Of a stretch of DNA of 64,000 bases, positions 54,343 to 63,273 are shown piece by piece; the first letter of the stretch is position 1, and every line of letters starts with the position of its first letter. This stretch comes from Atrichornis clamosus (taxonomy: Eukaryota; Chordata; Aves; Passeriformes; Menuridae): the NCBI GenBank assembly GCA_013400975.1, contig WBMZ01014033.1:146537-210536 (forward strand), in the 5' to 3' direction. Below the pieces are notes generated by a model. The model had not been told where the DNA came from, did not search any database, and was given only the letters and a program-made list of their open reading frames with translations. The position numbers and the translations under genes are program-made.

Positions 54343-54406
54343 CTGTGCCATAAAAATGCTGATCATCCATTCCATCTGCACATCTTGTCCATCACAACAT
54401 ATATAC
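54343..54406 (-). CDS. ARAP2: ARAP2 exon: C-terminal helix of PH5
   Basis: This is a 64-nt minus-strand exon with acceptor GTTCTAG|G and donor GCACAG|GTACTA. The first base closes the Trp codon split from the microexon. The 21 codons that follow read YICCDGQDVQMEWMISIFMAQ in segments. The ICCD..Q.Q.EWM.SIF pattern is the last strand and C-terminal alpha helix of the PH domain, with the invariant helix Trp in EWM. It ends in phase 0. As in the 62084-62211 exon, the donor is GTAC rather than GTAAG. A (CA)n microsatellite lies about 170 bp upstream in the adjoining intron. Confidence 0.94.
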
Positions 54407-54562
54407 CTAGAACACAATACATAATCAACATGAAAAAAACCTGAGACTCCAGTCGCAGTTAAACATATTAAAGAATAGGTTTCTAAACTACCTCAAATAG
54501 TGCTTACATTCATTCATGCTGTCTATATTTATTATTAATACTCCCAGAAATAATAGGAATAT

Positions 54563-54573
54563 ATGTGTGTGTG

Positions 54574-54612
<39 letters not shown>
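54563..54612 (+). repeat. (TG)n-(AC)18 microsatellite with palindromic junction
   Basis: A short TG run passes through TATA into eighteen AC units (54577-54612). The junction TGTGTGTGTGTATACACACACA is self-complementary, so it can form a hairpin, and the alternating purine-pyrimidine tract favours Z-DNA. It lies in the 529-bp ARAP2 intron between the microexon and the 54343 exon. Confidence 0.97.
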
Positions 54613-54614
<2 letters not shown>

Positions 54615-54935
54615 TTCAAATTAACCCTTTATGTACTTTAAAGACAATGCCCATGCTTCATTTCAAGCATGTGCATAGGGTCAAAATCTATCATTCTAAC
54701 TTTATGACTATTATTTGCTTTCTGGCCACAGAAGGAAGCCAGACATCTAATCCCAAAAGATGAACCAAACATATGAATTAAGAGGGTTTCTTTACTTAAG
54801 AAAAGCATAGCAAAAATTGAACATGCAAGCAAAATTATGCCCATTAGTTTTCAAGCACTCTTACTTTGCAATTGAGCATTTCAACAAATATTAGACAGTC
54901 AAGTTAAACCAATCATGAGTTTCATGTCTACCTAC

Positions 54936-54971
54936 CACTGGTGTTTTTCAGAAAATACTGCCAGTCCCCAG
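54936..54971 (-). CDS. ARAP2: ARAP2 36-nt microexon in PH5
   Basis: A very short minus-strand exon lies between GCTTTCAG|C and CAGTG|GTAGGT. Its first base completes an Asn codon begun by the previous exon. Eleven codons follow (WGLAVFSEKHQ), and its last two bases (TG) are completed by the next exon to Trp. Mammalian ARAP2 has WGLTAYSEKHHW at this place, so both the sequence and the 2-to-2 phase fit exactly. Gene finders often miss exons this small. Losing it would remove 12 residues from the PH fold without shifting the frame. Confidence 0.93.
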
Positions 54972-55691
54972 CTGAAAGAAAATTTTCAAGAATTAGTTCC
55001 ATAAATTGAAGACAGGGACATATTCCTCAAACTACAGGGATCAATTACCTTTATATAGTGCTTTTAAGTTGAAAAAATAAAATTAAATTGCAATGTCTAA
55101 ATGTGTACTGCAAATCCAGAATGAAGTTGTAGGTTTTAGGATGAATTTTGCTCATTTTCTCACAGTTGATTCACAAGCAATGAACTTTCTGTTCTGGACA
55201 AAGGGTTATAGCAAAGCCCTGCAGATGATGGCGGACTACTTGCCTCATTTTGGCTGCGGCTGTTCTTTCTAAAAGGTGCTGGAAGTAAAACTGACTGGTA
55301 AAGAGTCCGCTATAGTGTGGAAGTCACAGAGGGAAGAGAGGTGTGCTTGCACTATAAATAAAAGGAATCACATGAGTTTATAGGGATTTAATAATTGTAG
55401 GGAAAACAGAAAGGGAATGGGTTCACAATGAAGCCTCTGAAATGAAACAAACACAGACACTTCTGGAGATCCAGAAGAGACTTGGTAAGCTTTGCTTTTC
55501 AAAGTACACTAAAAATAAATCTCATGGTAAAAAATAAAACCACCTCCAAAGACTCATTTACATAATTTTTTACTCCCATTTTGGACTAATCTCCTACTCA
55601 TTCTGCACTTAACTAAAAAAAAATAATGCAAAAAAGCCACCAACTCTTTCTTTAACATGGCTAAGCTTTGACATTTACAGACCTTTTTCAG

Positions 55692-55847
55692 GTGTTTTGA
55701 TTTGCCAACTGTAAAGGAAGAGTTCAAGCAGATCTATTTAAAGGCTACAGCCAACCTAGACTCCCCCTGGGATAAGATCCTATGTGCATTGTCTCAGTAT
55801 CTCAAAGCTTTGACCGAACAAGAACTGGAAACATCTGAGAAACACAG
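55692..55847 (+). other. Unidentified exon-like open stretch, plus strand, in an ARAP2 intron
   Basis: This is a 156-nt segment between a good acceptor (TTTTTCAG|G) and AACACAG|GTATCA. It is open for 51 codons with a protein-like, helix-prone composition (pieces: FDLPTVKEEFKQIYLKATAN, SPWDKILCALSQYLKAL). I do not recognise the family. Weaker neighbours on the same strand are 55166-55272 (frame ends in TAA), 55401-55484 (pieces EWVHNEASEMKQTQTLLEIQ; donor GTAAGC) and a short frame stopping at 56090. Their phases do not join cleanly (phase 1 into a frame needing phase 2), which argues for a decayed gene, a frameshifted assembly or chance. Open frames of similar length occur by chance elsewhere in this AT-rich window. 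Confidence 0.25.
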
Positions 55848-56354
55848 GTATCATTTTTCACTGCTCTTTTGCTGAGAGATGGTCACTGATGTTTGTAAAG
55901 GGCACTACAGTCTTCAGCTAGAAGAAACATCAAAATAACAAAGATCCTGAAAAAGGAAAATCTTCTACTGAACAACAGGAACTGCCACTAAAGGCCATGA
56001 CCAGTTGGTTTTCTCTTCTCTCTTTTTACTTGTTGCAAGGAAGGTGTGACCACCAAAGAAATGCAGGACATATACCACAAAACTAAGTGAGCTGGGGCAA
56101 ACATCCACAAGATATAATATATGCACTGTAGCTTAAGAAAAGCCAATCAATATAGTAATTTCCTAGCACAGAGGAATCAACATGGAACATGAAAACAGAT
56201 GTTCAGATCAAATAATTTTACAGAGGATAATTTAATTCAGCATACTGCTATTGGCTTCTTGACTTTTCCTTGTTCCACAATGTTCTATGCTCCCCTTTAT
56301 TGATGATACTACAAATACTTGTTACACAGTGTTTATTTTCTTTTCTATTCTTAC

Positions 56355-56437
56355 TTTGTTGGTGGCTTCATCTTCTTTTTCACTCCAAGATAAAGCTTGA
56401 GGGAATTGACAGGCAACACTTTTTCAGGTTTGCTAGC
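56355..56437 (-). CDS. ARAP2: ARAP2 exon: middle of PH5 domain
   Basis: This 83-nt minus-strand exon is bounded by TTTGCAG|GCTAGC and ACAAA|GTAAGA. It begins in phase 0 and ends after two bases of a codon. It encodes 27 residues, ending LGVKKKMKPPT. The VKKKMKPPTSWG stretch is a diagnostic conserved block of ARAP2 PH5, while the first half (ASKPEKVLPVNS) differs from the mammalian SSKHDKMFSLSS, as expected for a surface loop. It joins the 62084-62211 exon in frame across a 5.6-kb repeat-laden intron. It was not visible as a long reading frame and was found by matching the expected PH5 sequence. Confidence 0.94.
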
Positions 56438-56820
56438 CTGCAAATAAAGTAAGATTCTAATTATTGTATCAGGAATGTGCCAAAGAGAAAATGCCACATG
56501 ATTGACTTCACAGTTAGACTTCTTTCATGGACTGCACCCTGCTTTTCTAGCAGATCACTAATTTTATTTTGTCTCTTTCTTTGCCATTAACAAAGTGTAC
56601 CAATCACTATTACTGGAAGCAGACTGATTAAAAACTTAAGGTTCACATGAAATCACAAAACCGTAACACAATTAGAATAATGAAGATGTGCTATTTAAAA
56701 AAAACTGGAGTGCTTGTTATATATGAACACAAGCTCTTCAAGAGAGACAGGGAAGATGGGAAGTGGGATTGCCCTCTGTTAAAGAAGCTCTTCTATGGAA
56801 CAGTGAGAATTTGCTTCATA

Positions 56821-57830
56821 TCACAGAATGGTTTGGGTTGGCAGGGACCCTAAAGATCATCTAGTTCCAATACCCCTGTTGTGGGCAGGGACACCTTTCA
56901 CTAGACCAGGTTGCTCAGAGCCCCATCCAGCCTGACCTTGAACACTTCCAGGGATGGGGAATCCACAACTTTTCTGGGCAACATGTACCAGTGCCTCACA
57001 ACCCTCACAGTAAAGAATATTTTTCCTAATATCCTATCTAAACTTACTATCAGTTTGAAGTCATTCCCTAAAACAGCCCTTGTAGGCTCCTTTCAGGCAC
57101 TAGGCCACAAATAGGCCATCCCTAAGCTGTTTTTTTTCCAGGCTGAACAACCCCAATTCCCTCAGCCTTCTCCCACAGGAGAGGTGCTCCATCCGTCTAA
57201 TCATTTTGGTGGCCTCCTTTGGTCTTGCTCCAACAGGTCCATGTCCTTCCTGTGTTGGAGACCCTAGAGTTGGATGCAGCACTGCAGGGGGGGTCTCACC
57301 AGAGCAGAGCAGAGGGGCAGAATCCCCTCCTGCTCCCTTTTGGCCACGCTGCTTTGAATGCAGTCCAGGACACAATTGGCTTTCTGGGCTGGGAGTGCCC
57401 ATGGCTGGCTCATGTCCAGCCTCTCCTCCACCAGCATCCCCAAGTCCTTCTTGGCAGGGTTGCTCTTGATCTGTTCATCCGCCAGCCTGTGTTGATACTG
57501 GGGGTTGCCTCAATCCTAGTGCAGCGCCTTGCACTTGATATTGTTAAACCTCATGAGATTCCCATGAGCCCACTTTTCGTGCTTGTCTGGGCCCTTCTGG
57601 ACGGCATCCTGTCCCCCAAGTGTGTCAACCACACTACTCAGTGTCATCTGCAAATTTGCTCAGGGTGCTCTCAATCTTTTCATCTATCTCGGTCATTAAT
57701 GAATATATTAAGTAACACTGGTCCAAATAAGGACCTTTGAGGGGCACCACTTGTCACCGATGTTCATCAGGACTCTGAGCCATTGACATTACCCTCTGGA
57801 TGCAAACATCCAACCACTTTCTTATCCATA
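56821..57830 (-). mobile_element. CR1 LINE, 3' part (split by a solo LTR)
   Basis: Read on the plus strand it starts TCACAGAATGGTTTGGGTTG, the reverse complement of the CR1 tail. It continues through TTGCTCAGAGCCCCATCCAG, AGGCTGAACAACCCCAATTC, TGATCTGTTCATCC and ACACTGGTCCAAATAAGG into the reverse-transcriptase region. At 57830 it is broken inside CTTATCCA by a solo LTR. The same CR1 resumes at about 58833 with TCTAACAGTCCACTCATCAA, so the two pieces are one element of about 1.2 kb. Stops and frameshifts are present, so it is inactive. Confidence 0.95.
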
Positions 57831-58351
57831 TGTCAGAGATTGAAATGTTATAATTTAGGGCTTAAACACTGTTATAAAGGACTTTTACAAAACTGTGTAA
57901 CAAAACTGCACCAACAGAACTACACCCAAGACCACCACACCCTGAATGGGCCCTGTGGGCTGAGGCCCTGAACTGTGAGTTAACTTTAGATAAAAGTGAC
58001 ACTGTTCTCAGGTCTGGGCTGGGGAAGACAAGTGCTTCCATGGGAGGACCAAGCCCAGCAGCTATCCTGAGAACCATCCCTGCCTGGATTCGGGGTGGGG
58101 AAACTGTAGCCCACGGCTCTTATCTACTGAAGCCAGGTTTGCATGGACTCCGCCCTCTTCACCAAAGGGGGAGGAGGAGGAGGGGTGTGGGTGCACGGCC
58201 AAACCCCTGGTCAGAGGCAGTGAACATCCATCCTCCATTACACAAACTGGCTCAACCGTGAAACGCCCCCCACCATGGAAAAGCCAGATCCACGGGACAT
58301 TCATGTGAAGAGACAGCAGAGCAGGTATCATAATCCACCAAAGACCCCCAA

Positions 58352-58372
58352 GGCACTCCCCNGGCACTCCCC
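58352..58372. repeat. 10-bp duplication around a single N (assembly gap)
   Basis: GGCACTCCCC occurs at 58352-58361 and again at 58363-58372, with N at 58362. This is the same signature as the larger artefact at 62790, here inside the nested solo LTR. Confidence 0.85.
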
Positions 58373-58664
58373 TGACTCATTCCTGAGGCATTGCAGCAGA
58401 GGACTGCAAGTGCTGCAGGACGATGCAACTGATCCTGAGTCTTGCAAGAGATAGTGTCAAATCTGCCCCCTCAGGGGAGGTACCTGGGCATTCCCACCTG
58501 TCCAAACGTATATTAATCCACTGTATTCTCTGTTGTGTGTGGGGGACCATCACCAACAAGAAGAAGAGGCCTGACGGGACACCATTGGGACCCAAGGAGG
58601 GGTGATATGTTTCTGTCTCTGTCACTCTTCCCCCCTCAATCACCTCTTTTTCTATTTCCTTCTC

Positions 58665-58697
58665 TCCTTTTCTTTCTTTCTCTCTCTCTCTCTTCTA
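58665..58697 (+). repeat. CT-rich microsatellite inside the nested LTR
   Basis: A TTTCTTTC run passes into (CT)n, an all-pyrimidine stretch near the 3' half of the 57831-58832 LTR. Confidence 0.85.
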
Positions 58698-58832
58698 CTG
58701 TTAAAGAAAATATATCAATTTTTTGGTAGCAACATATAACTCCGTTTGCGTTTTAATCTCATTACCAGCAAACTTCGAACCTAAGTTATTTTCTGCAATT
58801 CACAGAGAATTTTCTCTAAACGGATCGTAACA

Positions 58833-59034
58833 CCATCTAACAGTCCACTCATCAAATCCATCTCTGTCCAATTTAGAGAAAAGAATATTGTGGGGGACTG
58901 TGTCAAAGGTGTTAGAGAATTCCAGCTAAACGACATCTGCAACTCTTCCTTTGTTCACTGATGTAGTCCACTCATCATAGAAGGCCACTAGCTTGGTCAG
59001 GCAGGACTTGCCCTTGGTTAAGCTGTGCTGACTG
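58833..59034 (-). mobile_element. CR1 LINE, 5' part of the split copy
   Basis: This continues the 56821-57830 element after the LTR. Recognisable pieces are AACAGTCCACTCATCAAATC, GTGTCAAAGGTGTTAGAGAA and GGCAGGACTTGCCCTTGGTT, all standard avian CR1 text in reverse complement. Its first few bases (CCATC) form the right-hand target-site copy of the nested LTR. CR1 identity ends close to GTGCTGACTG, and a tRNA-like sequence begins within about 10 bp. Confidence 0.93.
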
Positions 59035-59044
59035 ACTCAAAGTC

Positions 59045-59104
59045 ACTCAAACCCACAATCCCTGTTTTAGGAAGCCAGTGCCTCATCCGTTAGGCCACTG
59101 GGGC
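59045..59104 (-). pseudogene. tRNA-Arg(CCT)-like pseudogene fragment
   Basis: On the minus strand it reads GCCCCAGTGGCCTAACGGAT, then GAGGCACTGGCTTCCTAAAA, then a T-arm GTGGGTTTGAGT. This follows vertebrate tRNA-Arg(CCT) from base 1 to about base 60, with anticodon CCT at 59069-59071. The 3' side of the T stem and the acceptor strand (expected CCCACCTGGGGT) is replaced by GACTTTGAGTCA. The anticodon stem has two mismatches (CTGGC against AACAG). It cannot fold as a working tRNA. It abuts the 5' end of the minus-strand CR1 in the same orientation. Confidence 0.82.
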
Positions 59105-59114
59105 CACTAATTTA

Positions 59115-60035
59115 GTGGATCAAGAGGATCTTTAGAGGACCTAAAAAAAGATGAAGTCTTCAAACAACCCACAGAAGTCTCTGGATAACAAGATTCTGAC
59201 TATTATGAGACAGGGGATAGGGAAGGCAGGGCTTTGCTCTTCCTGATATCTTCAGGAAGGGCAGCCCAGTGAGACAAGCAATCCATCTGGTTTCTGGAGG
59301 CCACTGGGGGATAGCTTCTTGACACCAGTATTGGGACTTCCAGAGGAATCTATACAGGACAAAGGAATGGGCTAATAGGAATCTCATTAAATTCAACAAT
59401 GATAAATACAAATTCCTGCACAGGGAAAGGAAAAACCCCTGCAGTGACACAGACTGGGAAGCAGTGCTGCTGATAGGGACCTGAGTGTACTGGTAGGTGG
59501 CAAGCTGGGCATAAGCCAGCAGTATATCCTGGCAGCAAGGCTGGTCTCCTTGCCTGAGTTAGCAGAAGAACAGTGAGTAGATTGAGCAGAGTGATTTTCC
59601 TCTTTTCCTCAATACTTGTGTGACTGCATCTTTTGGGCCCTCAACAGAAAAAAAGAGAATCAGTAGTCAGGAGACAGTTCAGCAGGGGCGCACCAAGCCA
59701 GCTTGGGGCTGGAGCATTTGCCCTGTGAGAAGAGGCTGACCTTACAGCAGCCCCCAGCAGCCACAGGGAAGTTACCAAGCAGACCAAGTGAAGTTCTTCA
59801 CGTTGTGAGAAGACTAGTTATAAGGACAGGCAAACTTTTCCCCCTGGGGACAGTTAGGTACTGCAACAGGCTGCCCAGATGTTGTGCAACCTTCACCCTT
59901 GGGGTTTTTCAAGACTTAACTAGTCTTGATTAAAGCCCTGAGCAGCATGTTCTGACCTCGGTTACTACACCTGCTGTGCACCCGAAGTTGGATCTGAGAT
60001 CTACTAAGGTTCCTTCCTTCCTTGTTCCTTCTTGA
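59115..60035 (+). mobile_element. Older CR1 LINE copy, plus strand
   Basis: This is a diverged CR1 3' half. Diagnostic remnants are GGAATCTCATTAAATTCAAC followed by AAATACAAATTCCTGCAC, AAGCCAGCAGTATATCCTGG, a GGGGCTGGAGCATTTGCCCT block, CAACAGGCTGCCCAGATGTT and GAAGTTGGATCTGAGATC near the 3' end. It is much more mutated than the 50195 copy and has lost a clear ATTCTRTG tail (the sequence decays into CCTTCC repeats). It lies head to head with the minus-strand CR1/tRNA piece inside an ARAP2 intron. The borders are approximate. Confidence 0.8.
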
Positions 60036-62083
60036 ACAAACTACCTTTAGTCAACCTACAACAGACACACACCCACACGAGGTACAAGAAGTGAATGCGC
60101 CTGGAAGATGAAGTGCTGAAAGCAAAAAATAAAGTTATATACACTACTATAGAACAAAACTAACATTTAACACAACAGCATTCCTCTAGTACTTTTAAGT
60201 CAAGTGTTTTAGCTTTCACTTTAGAAAAAAATACACCAAACAACTGACCAAATCTTATAATCCCAGTACACAAGGCTACTCCGTAGTGTTTACTGTCCCT
60301 GACTTCTCAGTTTCTCCCTCTGCAGTTTTCAATCTCTAACACTCCAGTGTGGAGAAAAAGAGACACTTAAGAAAACAACAAAACACACATGGTTGGTATT
60401 TTTGTGTAACTTCCTGCTCAAAAGAAGGCTACTGTCAGGATGCAAAAATACTCCTGCAGAACATACTATTAAGCTAAACAACTGCAAACTTCTCGCAAAA
60501 ATGCACCTTAAAGGAGCCATTTGTCTGTCTTTGAGCTTATCTCTTAACAACAGAACATAAAAGGGGTAAATTATTTCAGTCAATTAGCACAATATAGTAA
60601 TTTAAGATACAGTATTCATGGAAACTTTTAATTTTTTTGGTAATTGATCTTGAACAAGAGAAACACTGAACAGAATGTATCTCCACCTGCATATACAAAG
60701 TTAATTTGCTGTTAATGAGAATTTATAAATTAATTAGTACATGCAGTCTTATTAAATATGATTTTCCATCTGCAATGTCAAACTTTCCTACTATTCATTT
60801 CTAAATATGACTAAAATCAAACCAAGATTTTTACTGGTAGATCAATAACTCCCAAAAGAAAATAAAACAAACTCATATACACTATTTTATCAGAATGGTA
60901 TTTCCATTTGTTTTTTTTAAAAAAAACCAAAATGTAAAGTCATTTAAAAACACAGTGTTAAAAAATCCACCAGAGTTGGGGAATGTAATATTTTATAAAT
61001 TAGAATGGCTTTAAAAAGGAGATTACAGAGTAGTATACACAGTCCTGGCATAAACTCTTTCCAAGATACTAATTAAGGTTCTATGGGCATATTAATTTAT
61101 TCTCACATATGTGTCAATTTGAGTTTTAGCACTAAATTACGAGACACTATTTTTGACATTCTGGGGCCATTCTAATTAAGATTATATCCACAGCTTCACA
61201 AGAAGACACAGTGCATTAGCTTACTTGAGCAAGGGATATGTCTTTAAAAAAGTGCTTTATGAAGGTCAGCAAGTATACATCTATATTTCTTGGATGGGAA
61301 AAAACAGTAGTCAGCAAAAATAAAAGCAGCTGAAACTTTGATTTATTTTCTTTTTTAAACCAGAAATTATTGGAACTAAAATGAAACCATAGTTCATGAA
61401 AAATAGTCTTTTACTTTATACTTCGATACAAGCTGCATACACCCAAATCCACTGTTTTAAGAACACTCCAATGAAATATTTAAAACTGAACCCATTCTGC
61501 TATTAAGGATGACTAAGTTTGCTTTTGTGGAATTCTAAGGTATATCTAACCTAATCATCAATAGCAGTTTTTTAGAGGACTGAGAATACATCTGAAAATT
61601 GTTGTTGGGAAGCATTTTGCTAGTATATTGAGAATTACTGTTTCCTATAATATCTTCTATCATGAAACCTGTAGGTATAAGAACCCCATTGCTTGCAATT
61701 TTTAAGGGCTTTGTGTGAAATACCAGAAAAAAAAAAAAAGCATGCACTCACTTAACTTCCATATTAATTCTACTCCAGCTCTCTACAGCAGGTTTTCAAA
61801 TAACTTAGTGGCAGCACAAAAAAACCAAACATTGTCCTATTTTGAATTTTTAAAGCTTATAGTAATGCATAACTACAATAGCTAAATGACAAACTCCCAC
61901 AAACTCCTTTTACTAACACACCTGTGAAACAGCAAGACAAATATCTTACATCTCAACCTCAGACTCTAGAAGTAGTCATTTAATAGGAGAAATGTTGATC
62001 TGTTTGCCCTCCTTTTCTTCTTCATACAGAAAAGAAAGCTTAATGAGTACTTCAGAGTTTGGTGGAGAGTTTGCCTGTTGTAC
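60036..62083. other. ARAP2 intron interior, nothing further seen
   Basis: AT-rich intron between the older plus-strand CR1 and the 62084-62211 exon. Short A- and T-runs only. Confidence 0.7.
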
Positions 62084-62211
62084 CTTCATATCCTTATAAA
62101 GAAGCAAGTTTCCTTCCCGTAATACAAAATAACGGTCTTGAAATTTGTTTCCAGACAGTAGTTTTGATGGTTCTTCCTTGTACTTCAGATTGCCTGCTTT
62201 CTCATTTTTCT
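62084..62211 (-). CDS. ARAP2: ARAP2 exon: start of PH5 domain
   Basis: This is the most 5' ARAP2 exon in the window, 128 nt. It begins in phase 2 after a long pyrimidine tract ending in ..TTGGTAG and ends in phase 0 at ATGAAG|GTACAA. The donor is weak, since position +4 of the intron is not the usual A-G-T. It encodes 42 full codons including KEEPSKLLSGNKFQDRYFVL, the first beta strands of a pleckstrin-homology domain, in which a basic residue and the RYFVL core contact phosphoinositide or form the sheet. This block is nearly identical to ARAP2 PH5 of mammals as I recall it, and is clearly closer to ARAP2 than to ARAP1 or ARAP3. The exact acceptor could be 2 nt further 3' (TAGAG|AAA), but the upstream exon needed to decide is not in the window. 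Confidence 0.95.
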
Positions 62212-62306
62212 CTACCAAGAAAAAAAAAAAGCATTTTGTTAGAAGATTTTCCAACAGTGGAATCTCCTAGTTTTTACGTACTATTGTTTATTAAAAAAAA
62301 ATTACA

Positions 62307-63273
62307 ATATTACTGTTTTGCTATTATGTTATAGATATAAAAATAATGAAATTAATTATGTATATTATATCAATATATAATGACATATTTCAATACATAT
62401 TGTATATTAATATATATTATATACTCATAAGGAAGACATTCTTAAATATATACACGTTTTTTAAAAAGTCTTCTCTGTTTCACTTCTGTGAAAACATGGA
62501 AAGAATCAACACATTTTAATTCAAAGAATATTTTCAGCGTAGAATGTGCAGTTAAGCCTAAAAGTATGACATGGATACTTTTAATCTCTGTGCTGCAAAG
62601 AGGCAAAACATTTCCATAAAGATGCAATTTTGTCATGAGTCTTTCTGGATTTTTTCATCTGTGTTAAAATAGACACATACTCACATATATTTAGTAAAAT
62701 TAATAAAAAATCCAAAAACAATACCACTCCATAAACAAACCCAAACCACAACTTTGCACTCAGCTTTATAAAGTATTTAACTTTGTGCTNATATTACTGT
62801 TTTGCTATTATGTTATAGATATAAAAATAATGAAATTAATTATGTATATTATATCAATATATAATGACATATTTCAATACATATTGTATATTAATATATA
62901 TTATATACTCATAAGGAAGACATTCTTAAATATATACACGTTTTTTAAAAAGTCTTCTCTGTTTCACTTCTGTGAAAACATGGAAAGAATCAACACATTT
63001 TAATTCAAAGAATATTTTCAGCGTAGAATGTGCAGTTAAGCCTAAAAGTATGACATGGATACTTTTAATCTCTGTGCTGCAAAGAGGCAAAACATTTCCA
63101 TAAAGATGCAATTTTGTCATGAGTCTTTCTGGATTTTTTCATCTGTGTTAAAATAGACACATACTCACATATATTTAGTAAAATTAATAAAAAATCCAAA
63201 AACAATACCACTCCATAAACAAACCCAAACCACAACTTTGCACTCAGCTTTATAAAGTATTTAACTTTGTGCT
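62307..63273. repeat. 483-bp direct duplication around a single N (likely assembly artefact)
   Basis: Positions 62307-62789 and 62791-63273 carry the same sequence (ATATTACTGTTTTGCTATTA ... TTAACTTTGTGCT) with a period of 484, separated only by the N at 62790. I saw no difference between the copies; they even give two identical 64-codon minus-strand frames. Two equal flanks around a one-base gap is the pattern of unmerged overlapping contig ends, so the true intron probably has one copy. The unit is AT-rich intron with a TATAT-rich core. Confidence 0.93.

Larger units (their letters stand above)
57831..58832 (+). mobile_element. Solo LTR (ERVL-like) nested in a CR1
   Basis: This is a block of about 1.0 kb that begins TGTCAGAGATTG and ends CGGATCGTAACA (TG...CA). 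It is flanked by CCATA on the left and CCATC on the right; the undisturbed CR1 reads CCATC, so this is a 5-bp target duplication with one later change. It has no retroviral genes and no second LTR, hence a solo LTR left by recombination. A CT-rich tract is at about 58665-58697. A single N at 58362, with GGCACTCCCC on both sides, adds about 11 bp of assembly error. The family differs from the 6040 and 38969 LTRs. Orientation is assumed from the TG...CA ends and is not proven. Confidence 0.8.

Noticed and set aside
57100..57740. Frames of 87-173 codons at 57.1-57.7 kb
   Set aside because: They belong to the minus-strand CR1: the minus frame is decayed reverse transcriptase and the plus frames are antisense.
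62442..63120. Two identical 64-codon minus-strand frames as a duplicated gene
   Set aside because: They are the same intron sequence seen twice because of the assembly artefact around the N at 62790.
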